Assembly (NCBI RefSeq): GCF_003173055.1 | Contig: NZ_QGLF01000002.1 | Span: forward strand, 744,322-808,321 | Length of the DNA stretch: 64,000 nt | Source of the DNA: Zavarzinia compransoris | Lineage (GTDB): Bacteria > Pseudomonadota > Alphaproteobacteria > Zavarziniales > Zavarziniaceae | Reading direction: 5' to 3' | Shown here: positions 10,915-19,694 of the stretch, one piece after another | How the letters are laid out: each line of letters begins with the position of its first letter | Numbering within the stretch: position 1 is the first letter of the stretch | Translations under genes and position numbers: made by a program | The notes under the pieces: model-generated | The model's database searches: none | Told to the model about the DNA's origin: nothing | Seen by the model: only the letters and a program-made list of their open reading frames with translations

Positions 10915-11477
10915 ATCCATCTTACTGATTTCATTGCGAAATCTGCGACCGCCGGAAGGCGGTCGAGCATGATCGATTCGGCGGCTTCGTCACCGAAACC
11001 GCGATGCTTTGGTATCCTGCAAGCTATTGCGTGACCGTGATCGGGCCATTCGGCGAATCGCGCCATCGTCCGGTTCCGGCATCCGGATGGACCGGTGGCA
11101 TCCGTCGGAGGCCCTGGCCGGCAAGGCGATCCGCACCGCGTTCCGGCGTGCGGATGATTATACGCGCGTGCCACGCTTCCGGCAGCGTGATCTGATAGGG
11201 AAAAGGGTGCAGGCCGGACCCTGGATGCGTGTCTGAACGGCGGGACCCGCGATCACCTTGTCGGTGCTTGAGGCAGGGTTCCTTCTTCTGCGTCTTCCTG
11301 GTCGTGAGAGGTTCCAGCCAGGCCTGCATCTTGACACCCGGATGGGCTTGTCGAAGGCAGCGAAGGATCGGATTGCCCCGATGACCGCCGAGAGCATCTC
11401 CGGACAAAGGGGGGATGCCATATAGATGGCATTGCAATCATCGCTTAATATGCAGCCATCGAGTTTGGGAGGCCGCC
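10915..11477. other. 563-base stretch without a recognisable gene, downstream of tRNA-Arg
   Basis: It contains a GACCGCC-GGAA-GGCGGTC hairpin at 10947-10964 and several short open frames on both strands, none resembling a known family. GC content and codon pattern look less regular than in the neighbours. Its position between a tRNA 3' end and a decayed toxin-antitoxin locus suggests the remains of an integrated element. I could not identify an integrase or a repeat of the tRNA end. Confidence 0.5.
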
Positions 11478-11720
11478 ATGGCGAGCATCACGATCCGCAA
11501 CTTGGACGACGAGCTAAAGCGCCGCCTCCGCGTGCGTGCAGCCGAGCACGGGCGCTCGATGGAAGAGGAGGTGCGGGACATCCTGCGCCGCGTGGTGACG
11601 GAACCTTCGCCGCCGCTCGACTTGGCTGCTGCAATCCGCGCCCGTATCGCCCCTCTTGGTGGTGCCGAATTGAAGATCCCGCCGCGCGAACCGATGTGCG
11701 AGCCGCCGAAGTTCGATTAA
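11478..11720 (+). CDS. FitA/VapB-type ribbon-helix-helix antitoxin
   Basis: 80-aa antitoxin and DNA-binding repressor of a type II toxin-antitoxin pair. The N-terminal half MASITIRNLDDELKRRLRVR is the classic FitA/Arc beta strand plus helix, followed by AEHGRSMEEEVRDILR. The C-terminal half would wrap the toxin. The start at 11478 has the expected MASITIRN; longer in-frame starts add an unrelated tail. The toxin gene begins 9 bases after its stop but is broken, so this antitoxin is an orphan unless it acts in trans. Confidence 0.88.
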   Translation: MASITIRNLDDELKRRLRVRAAEHGRSMEEEVRDILRRVVTEPSPPLDLAAAIRARIAPLGGAELKIPPREPMCEPPKFD

Positions 11721-11729
11721 GGCGCCCCG

Positions 11730-12079
11730 ATGATCATTCTCGACACCAACGTCATCTCGGAACTGCTGCGCCCATCGCCGGAGCCCAAAGTCGAAAACTG
11801 GCTGGCGGCATAGAACGGCGCCGACGTCTATCTGACGGCAATCACGGAAGCCGAACTCCGTCTTGGTGTCGCGATCATGGCCGACGGAAAGCGTCGGTGG
11901 GCGCTGACGGCGGCCATCGACGGCCTGCTACGCGAGGAGTTTCGCTCGCGCATACTGCCTTTCGACAGCGCTGCCGCCGAAGCCTATTCAGAAATCGGCG
12001 CCCTCCGCCGTTCCGCCGGGCGACCCGCAATATAAAGGACTTCGAAGGCTGTAGGGTGGCGACTGCCGATCCTTGGTAG
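11730..12079 (+). pseudogene. Broken FitB/VapC-type PIN-domain toxin
   Basis: Begins as a normal PIN toxin (MIILDTNVISELLRPSPEP) but has a TAG stop at 11811-11813, where relatives have a glutamine or similar residue (LAA*NGADVY). The frame then continues with TAITEAELRLGVAIM and ILPFDSAAAEAY to RRSAGRP. It then shifts to another frame reading ATRNIKDFEGC before the final stop at 12077-12079. The missing part between GRP and ATRN normally holds the third catalytic acid and the surrounding helix, about 20 residues. Two independent lesions make an active toxin very unlikely. Confidence 0.88.
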
Positions 12080-12224
12080 AAGCTCTTGGAGATCCGCAGC
12101 GCGCAGGGCGGATATCTCGCGCTCTGGCCTCGCGGCCGCGCAGCGCCGAAGAGCACGCCGGGGCTGGCAAGGGCCAGGGGCTATCCGGCGGCGGCCGGCC
12201 GGGACGGCCGGGTGATTCGCGCCG

Positions 12225-12521
12225 TCACTTCAGGGCGAGCACGACCGGGCCGGAGGCGGGATCGGTCAGGCCCAGGCCGCCGCCGAGGTCGTCCAGCGTG
12301 GCGCGGAAGCCGTCGAGGGTGGCGATCATGTGCGGGCGGGCGGCGGCCAGGGCTTCGGCACTGTCCCATTCGGCGATGATGCAATAGCGCCCGTCGCCGG
12401 TCTTGATGATGTTGGCGTGGCGGAGCCCCGGCCAGCCGGCGACGCTGTCCCGGTGCGCGTCGAGGAAGGCATCGTCCATGCCCGGTTTGACCTTGAAGCG
12501 CACGACATTGAACGCGGTCAT
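12225..12521 (-). CDS. Small ferredoxin-fold (ABM-like) protein
   Basis: 98 aa resembling the antibiotic-biosynthesis-monooxygenase/dimeric alpha-beta-barrel superfamily. It opens with FNVVRFKVKPGMDDAFLDAH, and a strand pair INKTGDGRYCIIAEWDS-like segment and helix EALAAARPHMIATLD follow. The start at 12521 has a GGAGG ribosome site 6-8 bases upstream. Members are small cofactorless oxygenases or heme/quinone-handling proteins, and many have no known function. It is divergent from mprF across 218 bases. No role assigned. Confidence 0.75.
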   Translation of the reverse strand: MTAFNVVRFKVKPGMDDAFLDAHRDSVAGWPGLRHANIIKTGDGRYCIIAEWDSAEALAAARPHMIATLDGFRATLDDLGGGLGLTDPASGPVVLALK

Positions 12522-12739
12522 CTCATCCTCCACAAGAGTTGGAGCGCTGGCGACGGCAGGCTGCGGAGACTCTGAACGGGAAGGGCCGGGGAGCAGGGGC
12601 CGGCTGTGACGACTTTGCGCCAGGACGCCGAATAGAGACAAGGGGAATCGGGGCCGCCTCTCGGGGCCTCTTGCCTTGCCGGCGCCTCGCGTATAATCGC
12701 CTGACACCGGGGCGCCTGGCCCCTCGAGGTGGCGGCATC

Positions 12740-15265
12740 ATGAAAGTCCTGGTCACCGGCGTGATCACGGTTGCGGTGGCGGCGCTGGCCTGGGTGGCCC
12801 TGTCCCACCTGGCCGCGGAGATTTCCTACGACGACGTCTCGGCGGCCCTGCGCTCGGCCTCGCCGGGGACGCTGGCCGCCGCCCTCGGCTGCACCGCGGC
12901 GAGCTTCCTGGCCCTGACCCTTTACGACGGCACCGCCCTTGCCTATGTCGGGCGGCGGATTCCGCCGGCGGTGGTCGGCGTTGCCTCCTTCTGCGCCTAT
13001 GCGGTCGGCAATACCGTCGGCTTCGGGCCGCTGACCGCCGGGGCCATCCGCTATCGCTTCTATACCCCCCACGGGCTGGAGCCGGAGGATGTGGCCAAGG
13101 TCGTCGGCTTCGTCACCGCCACTTTCGGCCTCGGCCTGCTTGCCACCACCGGGCTCGGCCTCGTGGTGGCCGGGGCAGCGCCGGGCCTCGATCTGCCGGC
13201 GGGCCTGCTGCGGCCGGCCGGCCTCCTCTTGCTGGCGGTGCCGGCCGTCCTGCTGGTGCTGGCCGCGCGCGGGGCGCGGCTGAAGCTCCGTGGCCTCGTC
13301 CTGGCCTTGCCGCGGCCGCGCCTTCTGCTGGTCCAATATGCGGCGACGGTGGCGGATATCGCCGCCGCCGGTTCCGTCCTCTATATCCTGCTGCCGCCGG
13401 TCGACACCGGCTGGACCGGCTTCATCGCGGTCTATGCGGTCGCCATCGGGCTCGGCGTGCTCAGCCATGTCCCGGCCGGGCTCGGCGTCTTCGAGACGGT
13501 GATCGTCGCCCTGGTCGGTCCCGCCGCCGACACCGGGCAGGTGCTGGGCGCCCTGCTGCTCTACCGGGTGATCTATCATGTCGTGCCGCTGCTGCTGGCG
13601 GCGGTGCTGGTCGCGGCGATCGAGGCGCGCCGGGCCGCCCTGAAGCTGGCGGCGAGCGGGCTGTTCGGCACCGGCCGCTGGCTGGTCCCGACGGTGCTCG
13701 GCGCGCTGACCCTGGTCCTCGGCGGCATGCTGGTCTTTTCCGGCGTCACCCCGGCCGTCGACGGCAATCTCGACCTGCTGGCCGCCTACCTGCCCCTGCC
13801 GATCGTCGAGGGGGCGCATTTCCTGTCCAGCGTGCTCGGCCTCCTGCTGATGATCGCGGCGCGCGGCCTGGTCTACCGGCTGGACGGCGCCTGGCTGCTG
13901 GCGGCGGTGCTGGCGCCGGCCGCCATGGTGCTGTCGCTGGTCAAGGGCATCGCGCTGGTCGAGGCCGGCCTGCTCGGCCTGCTGTTCCTCCTGTTGCTGG
14001 CGACCCGCGCCGCCTTCGACCGGCCGGCCTCGCTGATCCACCAGGCGCTGGGGGCGCGCTGGCTGATCGCCGTCGCCGTGCTGCTGGTGACCGCGCTTGC
14101 CGTGCTGCTCTTCGTCTATAAGGACATCGACTACGCCCACGAGCTTTGGTGGCAGTTCGAATTCTCGGCCGAGGCGCCGCGCGGCCTGCGCGCCCTGCTT
14201 GGCCTTGCCCTGGCCGCCGGGGCGGTTGCCGCCTGGTCGCTGCTGCGCCCCTTCGCGCCGCGGGCGGCGCCGGCCTCGGCCGCCGACCTCGCCCGGGCCC
14301 GCGCCATCGTCGAAGCCCAGCCGCGCACCCAGGGGCAATTGGCCCTGATGGGCGACAAGAGCCTGATGTTCTCCGACGACGGCAAAGCCTTCATCATGTA
14401 TGGCCGCCAGGGCCGCTCGTGGATCGCCATGGGCGATCCGGTGGGCGCGCGGCCGTCCTGGCCCGGGCTGATCTGGCGCTTCGTCGAGGCGGCCCGCTTC
14501 GCCGGCGGGCGCGCCGCCTTCTATCAGGTGGCGCCGGAAAACCTGGCGCTCTATGCCGATGCCGGGCTCAATGCCTTCAAGCTGGGCGAGGAGGCGATGG
14601 TCGAGCTGGCCGGCTTCGACATCAAGGGCTCGAAACGGGCCAACCTCCGCCATGCCTACAACCGGGCGGAACGCGAGGGCCTGGGCTTCGCCCTGCTGCC
14701 CGCCGCCGAGGTGCCGGACCATCTGCCCCTGCTGCGGCGGATTTCCGACCAATGGCTGGCGGCGCACGAGGTGCGCGAGAAGCGCTTCTCGCTCGGCGCC
14801 TTCGATCCCGCCTATCTGGCCCTGCAACCCGTCGCCATCCTGACCAGGAACGGCGAGCCGGTCGCCTTCGCCAGCCTGATGATGACCGGCCAGAAGGACG
14901 AGGCGAGCGTGGACCTGATGCGCTTCACCCCCGACGCTCCGCCCGGCAGCATGGATTATCTGTTCCTGCGCCTGCTGTTCCATTTCAAGGACCAGGGCTA
15001 CCGCCGCTTCAGCCTGGGCATGGCGCCGCTGTCCGGCCTTTCCGAAAGCAGCGCGGCCAGCCTGTGGCACCGGGTGGGACGGGCGGTGTTCGACCATGGC
15101 GACCGCTTCTATAATTTCGCCGGCCTGCATCACTTCAAGGCGAAGTTCCAGCCGGTGTGGGAAGCGCGTTACCTGGCGGTGGCGGGCGGCATCAACCCGA
15201 TGCTGGCGCTGACCGATGTTACGGTTCTGATCAGCGGCGGCTGGCGCGGGGTGGTGGCGAAATGA
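12740..15265 (+). CDS. mprF: MprF: aminoacyl-phosphatidylglycerol synthase and flippase
   Basis: Transfers an amino acid (Lys or Ala) from aminoacyl-tRNA to phosphatidylglycerol and flips the product, lowering surface negative charge. 841 aa, typical for the bifunctional enzyme. Residues 1 to about 510 are strongly hydrophobic with a dozen or more helices (flippase and linker). Residues about 525-835 form the soluble GNAT-like synthase (DUF2156), with GDKSLMFSDDGKAFIMYGRQ, SWIAMGDPVG, KRANLRHAYNRAERE and YRRFSLGMAPLSGL. The start at 12740 gives a direct membrane-signal beginning. Its stop overlaps the next gene's start (ATGA), a VirJ/AcvB hydrolase. Which amino acid is used cannot be decided by eye. 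Confidence 0.92.
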   Translation: MKVLVTGVITVAVAALAWVALSHLAAEISYDDVSAALRSASPGTLAAALGCTAASFLALTLYDGTALAYVGRRIPPAVVGVASFCAYAVGNTVGFGPLTAGAIRYRFYTPHGLEPEDVAKVVGFVTATFGLGLLATTGLGLVVAGAAPGLDLPAGLLRPAGLLLLAVPAVLLVLAARGARLKLRGLVLALPRPRLLLVQYAATVADIAAAGSVLYILLPPVDTGWTGFIAVYAVAIGLGVLSHVPAGLGVFETVIVALVGPAADTGQVLGALLLYRVIYHVVPLLLAAVLVAAIEARRAALKLAASGLFGTGRWLVPTVLGALTLVLGGMLVFSGVTPAVDGNLDLLAAYLPLPIVEGAHFLSSVLGLLLMIAARGLVYRLDGAWLLAAVLAPAAMVLSLVKGIALVEAGLLGLLFLLLLATRAAFDRPASLIHQALGARWLIAVAVLLVTALAVLLFVYKDIDYAHELWWQFEFSAEAPRGLRALLGLALAAGAVAAWSLLRPFAPRAAPASAADLARARAIVEAQPRTQGQLALMGDKSLMFSDDGKAFIMYGRQGRSWIAMGDPVGARPSWPGLIWRFVEAARFAGGRAAFYQVAPENLALYADAGLNAFKLGEEAMVELAGFDIKGSKRANLRHAYNRAEREGLGFALLPAAEVPDHLPLLRRISDQWLAAHEVREKRFSLGAFDPAYLALQPVAILTRNGEPVAFASLMMTGQKDEASVDLMRFTPDAPPGSMDYLFLRLLFHFKDQGYRRFSLGMAPLSGLSESSAASLWHRVGRAVFDHGDRFYNFAGLHHFKAKFQPVWEARYLAVAGGINPMLALTDVTVLISGGWRGVVAK

Positions 15266-16575
15266 GGCGAATGATCCTGCTGGTCCTGGCGCTGGTCGCC
15301 CAGATCCTGGCCGGAGCGGCGTCGGCGCGGGCGGACGACGGCGCCCTCGACGCCGGCCTGCTGGCCAGGGCGCGGCTGCTGCCGGCGCTGGGCGAGACCC
15401 GGGCCGTCGCCATCCTGATCTCCGACCGCGAGGGCTGGGACGAGCGGGCGATGGCCGTCGCCCGCTTGCTCACCCAGGGCGGCGTCCTCGTCATCGGCAT
15501 CGACCTGCCGGCAGCACTCGCCCGCATGGGCGGGGAGGGCGATGCCTGCGTCTCGCCCCAATGGTCGGCCCAGGACGTCAGCCATGAGGCGCAGCGCCGG
15601 CTGGACCTGCCGGCCTATGACCTGCCCTGGCTGGCCGGCATCGGCGAGGGCGCGACGCTGGCCCTGAACATCGCCCGCCAGGCCCGCGCCGCCACCTTTG
15701 CCGGCGTCGTCGCCGTCGATGCCGAACCGGCCCGCGCGACGGACAAGCCGGTCTGCCCGCCCACCGAAGCGGTCGATATCGGCGGGGCCGCGGTCTCGTC
15801 GCAGCGCCGCGGCTTCGTCGATGCGGTGCATGCCGCCGCCGGCCTGCCCGGGGTGAAGCCCGGCAAGATCTCGCTCCCCCCGGGCGAGGCGCTGGCGGTC
15901 CGCCTGCTCCAGGAGGTGGAGAAGACGCGGCCGGGCGACGGCACCGCCGCCCTGCCGGTGACCGAATTGCCGGCGGCGCCGGCCCATGGCTTCCTCGCCA
16001 TCGTCTATTCCGGCGACGGCGGCTGGCGCGATCTCGACAAGGACGTGGCGCAATATTTCCAGGACCATGGCGTGCCCACGGTCGGCCTCGACATGCTGCG
16101 CTATTTCTGGAGCCGGCGCAGCGCCGCGGAGGCGGCGGCCGACCTCGCCCATCTCATCACCCATTACCGCCGGGTCTTCGGCGCCGACAAGGTGGTGCTG
16201 GTCGGCTATTCCTTCGGCGCCGACCTCTTGCCCGCACTCTATAATCTCCTGCCCCCGGAGGTGCGGGGCAGCGTGTTCCAGCTTTCCCTGCTCGGCCTCT
16301 CGGACAAGACCAGCTTCGAGGTCACGATCGGCGAATTCCTCGGCGGCAACGACGATACCGCGCCGACGCGGCCGGAAATCGCCCGCATCCCCGCCGCCGC
16401 CGTCCAATGCCTCCAGGGCCGGGACGACGAGGAGGCGATCTGCGGCAGCCTGGCCGCCGGCGGGGTCGAGGTGGTGGTCACCGAGGGCAGCCATCATTTC
16501 GACGGCGACTACGGCCATCTGGCCGAGGTGATCCTGGCGGGCGCCCTGCGCCGGCTGGGCCTGCCGGCGCAGTGA
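15262..16575 (+). CDS. VirJ/AcvB-type periplasmic hydrolase (aminoacyl-phosphatidylglycerol hydrolase)
   Basis: 437 aa with an N-terminal signal peptide ending near ASARA-DD. The C-terminal half is the VirJ domain, a serine hydrolase fold with IVYSGDGGWRDLDK, nucleophile S317 in VLVGYSFGAD and a late histidine in TEGSHHFDGDYGH. The N-terminal half is a second, less conserved copy of the hydrolase fold (ILISDREGWDERA), as in the long AcvB form. In Agrobacterium and Rhizobium relatives, AcvB hydrolyses lysyl-phosphatidylglycerol made by the linked synthase (LpiA/MprF). The 4-base overlap with mprF here gives the same synthase-hydrolase pair. Confidence 0.9.
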   Translation: MRRMILLVLALVAQILAGAASARADDGALDAGLLARARLLPALGETRAVAILISDREGWDERAMAVARLLTQGGVLVIGIDLPAALARMGGEGDACVSPQWSAQDVSHEAQRRLDLPAYDLPWLAGIGEGATLALNIARQARAATFAGVVAVDAEPARATDKPVCPPTEAVDIGGAAVSSQRRGFVDAVHAAAGLPGVKPGKISLPPGEALAVRLLQEVEKTRPGDGTAALPVTELPAAPAHGFLAIVYSGDGGWRDLDKDVAQYFQDHGVPTVGLDMLRYFWSRRSAAEAAADLAHLITHYRRVFGADKVVLVGYSFGADLLPALYNLLPPEVRGSVFQLSLLGLSDKTSFEVTIGEFLGGNDDTAPTRPEIARIPAAAVQCLQGRDDEEAICGSLAAGGVEVVVTEGSHHFDGDYGHLAEVILAGALRRLGLPAQ

Positions 16576-16588
16576 CAGGGGGCGGGGG

Positions 16589-17368
16589 ATGCCGCGCTTC
16601 GCCGCCAACCTCAGCCTCATGTTCACCGAATGGCCATTCCTCGACCGCTTCGCGGCGGCGGCGGACGCGGGTTTTTCCGCCGTCGAATACCTCTTTCCCT
16701 ATGATCATCCGGCAGCGGCGATCGCCGCCCGCCTGGCCCGCCACGGCCTGACCCAGGCCCTGTTCAACCTGCCGCCGGGCGATTGGGCGGCGGGGGAGCG
16801 GGGGCTGGCCGCGCTGCCGGGCCGCTTGACCGAGATCGGGCGGGGCGTCGACCTTGCCCTTTCCTATGCCGCGGCCACCGGGGCCCGGCGCCTGCACCTG
16901 ATGGCGGGAATCGCCGACCGGGCCGATCCGGCCGCGGTCTCGGCCTATCGCGCCGCCGTTGGCCATGTCGCCGAACGGCTGGCGGCGGCGGGGATCGAGC
17001 TTTTGCTGGAGCCGATCAACCGGCGCAGCATGCCGGGTTATTTCCTCGACGATTTTCCCTATGCGGAGGCGCTGATCGCCGATCTCGGCCTGCCCAACCT
17101 GCGCCTTCAGTTCGATATCTTCCACCGCCAGATCCTGCACGGCGACGTGACCGCGGCGCTGCGCCGGCTGCTGCCGGTGATCGGCCACATCCAGGTCGCG
17201 GGTGTGCCGGAGCGCCACGAACCGGACAGCGGCGAGTTGCGCGACGGCCATATTTTCCGGCTGCTGGACGACATCGGCTATGGCGGCTTCGTCGGCTGCG
17301 AGTATGTGCCGCGGGCGGGAACCCTTGCCGGGCTGGGCTGGTTTGCCGCCCATCTGCGGGCACGATAG
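16589..17368 (+). CDS. hyi: Hydroxypyruvate isomerase
   Basis: Interconverts hydroxypyruvate and tartronate semialdehyde (EC 5.3.1.22), normally in glyoxylate or glycerate metabolism. 259 aa, the usual length. It is a xylose-isomerase-like TIM barrel: MPRFAANLSLMFTEWPFLDR, GFSAVEYLFPYD, LLLEPINRRSMPGYFLDD (metal-ligand Glu), LQFDIFHRQI, GHIQVAGVPERHEPDSGE and a C-terminal GFVGCEYVPRAGT. It lies 13 bases after the virJ-like gene with a GGGGG ribosome site, so it may ride on the mprF operon. No glyoxylate carboligase or tartronate semialdehyde reductase gene is nearby. Confidence 0.93.
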   Translation: MPRFAANLSLMFTEWPFLDRFAAAADAGFSAVEYLFPYDHPAAAIAARLARHGLTQALFNLPPGDWAAGERGLAALPGRLTEIGRGVDLALSYAAATGARRLHLMAGIADRADPAAVSAYRAAVGHVAERLAAAGIELLLEPINRRSMPGYFLDDFPYAEALIADLGLPNLRLQFDIFHRQILHGDVTAALRRLLPVIGHIQVAGVPERHEPDSGELRDGHIFRLLDDIGYGGFVGCEYVPRAGTLAGLGWFAAHLRAR

Positions 17369-17495
17369 AGCCTGTGCCTATTCCGCAACAGGGAGCGGAG
17401 GATGGCGGCAGTGTGATCGCCGTTACTTGCAATGTTCAAGTGATGTTCCAGAATGCGCTGTCGCCGAAACCGGCACTGTCACCCGAGGCCTGACC

Positions 17496-19367
17496 ATGCG
17501 AACCGCTGGAGCTTTCACCGTTGCCGCCCTCAGCCTGGGGATCGCCGTCGCCGGCCCCCTGGCCGCCGCCCGGGCGGAAGGGGTGCAGCCGGTCGAGTCC
17601 GGGCCGCTGATCCTCACCCCGGAGAGTGCGCCGGCGCCTGCCGTCGTCGCCCCCGTGGTCGAGCCCGTGCATCCGCCGACCGTCGCCACCGCCGTGCCGG
17701 TGCCGCCGCCGGCGCTGCCCGCCGCGGCCGATCCGGGCCAGGGCGACTCCGACGAACCGCGCACCACCGGCATCGACGAGGCCGAGCCCGATGCGGCAGC
17801 GCCCGCCGCCACGGCCGCCGCGCCGGTGCCGGCCCTGCCCGGCGGCGCCACCTTGGAAGGCGCCTTCGCCTTCGATCCGGCCCGCGCCGGCACCATCGAC
17901 CGCGCGGCCGTCGAACGTTTCTACGCCCAGGCCGGGGTGGCCCCGCTCTGGACCGGCAGCGGCCGCCTGGCTGCCAGCGTGCCGGCCCTGCTGGCGCTGG
18001 TCGCCGGCGCCGGGGAGGAGGGGCTGGACCCCGCCCGCTACCCGCTCGGCCGCCTGGCCGGGCTGCTGGCCGAAGGGGCGCAGGGCACCTATGAAGTGCT
18101 GCTGACCGATACGCTGATCCGCTATGTCGCCGACCGCAACGGCGCCGGCCTTGCCGCCGTGCGCCTGCCGGTGGACATGCGCGAACTGGGCAAGCCGGTC
18201 GATGCCGTCGCCGTGCTGCTGGCGGCCGTTACCGCCGCCGATCCGGTGGCCGCCGTCGCCGCCACCGGTCCCCAGGACGCGGATTACCGGGCGCTGCGGC
18301 AGTTGCTGGCCGATTACCGCGCCCTTGCCGCCGCCGGCGGCTGGCCGTCGGTGCCGACCGGCGGCGCCAAGATCGAGCCGGGCGCGCACGACGGCCGCAT
18401 TCCCGCCATTCGCGCCCGCCTTGCCGTGACCGACGGGGCGGGCCCCGCGGCCGGCGGCGCCAATCACTACGACCCCGAGCTGGTGGCCGCGGTCAAGCGC
18501 TTCCAGAGCCGGCACGGCCTGAAGACGGACGGCGTCATCGGCAAGCTGACCCTCGATTACATGGCGGTGCCGGTCGAGGGGCGGATCCGCCAACTCCTGG
18601 TCAATCTCGAACGCAAGCGCCAGCATCTGGCCGACCTCGGCCCCAACCGCATCATCGTGAACGTGCCGGAATTCACCCTGCGCTATTACGAGGACGGCGT
18701 GCTGGCCATGACCGTGCCCGTGGTCATCGGCCGCAAGGAGCGCAAGACCCCCCTGCTGGAAAGCAAGGTCACCAACCTCGTGCTCAACCCGCCGTGGAGC
18801 GTGCCGGCCCGCAATGCCGGCGAGGATATCGTCCGCAAGCAGATCAACGACCCGACCTATCTGCAATCCCACGGCTATACGGTCTATTACGGCGGCCAGC
18901 CGGTCGATCCGGCGACCATCGACTGGACCCAGGTGCCGCGCAGCCGCTCCATCCCCTATCGCCTGCGGCAGGCGCCGGGGGCCGGCAATTCGCTCGGCCG
19001 GCTGAAGATCAATTTCCAGAACGATTACGCCGTCTATCTGCACGATACGCCGGACAAGCATCTCTTCGCCCGCGACATGCGCGCGCTCAGCTCCGGCTGC
19101 GTGCGGGTGCAGGATCCCTTCAGCCTGGGCGCCCGCCTGCTGCGCGACGTGCCGGGCTGGGATCGGGCCCGGATGGACAGTCTGGTCGCCACCTCGACCT
19201 CCACCACCCATGTCAGCGTCGTGCATGATATCGGCGTGCGCCTGACCTATGTCACCGCCTGGGTCGATGCGGCGGGGACGCCCCAGTTCCGCGACGACCT
19301 TTACGGCATCGATGCCCGCATCGACAAGGGGCTGGCCCGGCCGGCCCTTCTCGCCGAAAATATGTAA
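17496..19367 (+). CDS. L,D-transpeptidase of the YcbB/LdtD type
   Basis: Periplasmic enzyme forming 3-3 peptidoglycan cross-links. 623 aa. A signal peptide ends near AARAEG, followed by a long Pro/Ala-rich linker (residues about 30-110). A helical scaffold domain comes next (EGLDPARYPLG), then a peptidoglycan-binding repeat (NHYDPELVAAVKRFQSRHGL, DGVIGKLTL). The YkuD catalytic domain has the YcbB-type insert and catalytic C535 in RALSSGCVRVQDP. A short histidine motif, VYLHDTPDKHLFARD, precedes it. The next gene is a YcbK-like peptidase, the same neighbour as in E. coli (ycbB-ycbK). Confidence 0.93.
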   Translation: MRTAGAFTVAALSLGIAVAGPLAAARAEGVQPVESGPLILTPESAPAPAVVAPVVEPVHPPTVATAVPVPPPALPAAADPGQGDSDEPRTTGIDEAEPDAAAPAATAAAPVPALPGGATLEGAFAFDPARAGTIDRAAVERFYAQAGVAPLWTGSGRLAASVPALLALVAGAGEEGLDPARYPLGRLAGLLAEGAQGTYEVLLTDTLIRYVADRNGAGLAAVRLPVDMRELGKPVDAVAVLLAAVTAADPVAAVAATGPQDADYRALRQLLADYRALAAAGGWPSVPTGGAKIEPGAHDGRIPAIRARLAVTDGAGPAAGGANHYDPELVAAVKRFQSRHGLKTDGVIGKLTLDYMAVPVEGRIRQLLVNLERKRQHLADLGPNRIIVNVPEFTLRYYEDGVLAMTVPVVIGRKERKTPLLESKVTNLVLNPPWSVPARNAGEDIVRKQINDPTYLQSHGYTVYYGGQPVDPATIDWTQVPRSRSIPYRLRQAPGAGNSLGRLKINFQNDYAVYLHDTPDKHLFARDMRALSSGCVRVQDPFSLGARLLRDVPGWDRARMDSLVATSTSTTHVSVVHDIGVRLTYVTAWVDAAGTPQFRDDLYGIDARIDKGLARPALLAENM

Positions 19368-19694
19368 GGCGGCTTGACGCAACCGCCGCCGCGGCCTGCG
19401 GCTCGCGGTTGCGCCTCGGGTTCATTCCTATCCCTCGTTGCGTTTTTCGTCCGCGGCCGCGACCCCCTGAATGGGTGTGGCGCGAATGGCGCAGTTGCGG
19501 GGAAAAATTTCTCCCAAATTTAACGTTTGTTCACTGTATCAGGGTTGCCACACCGCAAACCGTGAGTACTCTCATGACGTCGCTGGCCCAGACCGGCGAT
19601 TCGATGGGAAAAACAAGGCGTCGCGCGAGACGCTGATACGGGCAGGTGGTCGCACGGTCGGGCAACCGGCGATCGGTAACAGAGGGTGCAGGAA
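19368..19694. other. 327-base intergenic stretch between the transpeptidase and YcbK-like genes
   Basis: Right after the transpeptidase stop, GCAACCG (19379-19385) pairs with CGGTTGC (19406-19412) around an inner GCCGC/GCGGC stem; it could terminate or stabilise the mRNA, but no T tract follows. An AT-rich patch at about 19498-19545 is the likely promoter zone of the downstream gene. No open frame looks coding. Confidence 0.45.

Noticed and set aside
11024-11437. Possible 137-aa protein on the minus strand between tRNA-Arg and the antitoxin gene
   Set aside because: No family features, no ribosome site and overlapping frames on both strands; listed instead as unassigned DNA.
12518-15133. Long open frame (871 codons) on the minus strand opposite mprF
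   Set aside because: High-GC shadow frame: rich in Gln, Gly, Arg and His with no domain, while the opposite strand encodes a clear MprF.
17436-19382. Long minus-strand frame opposite the L,D-transpeptidase
   Set aside because: No recognisable domain; same compositional artefact as other antisense frames.
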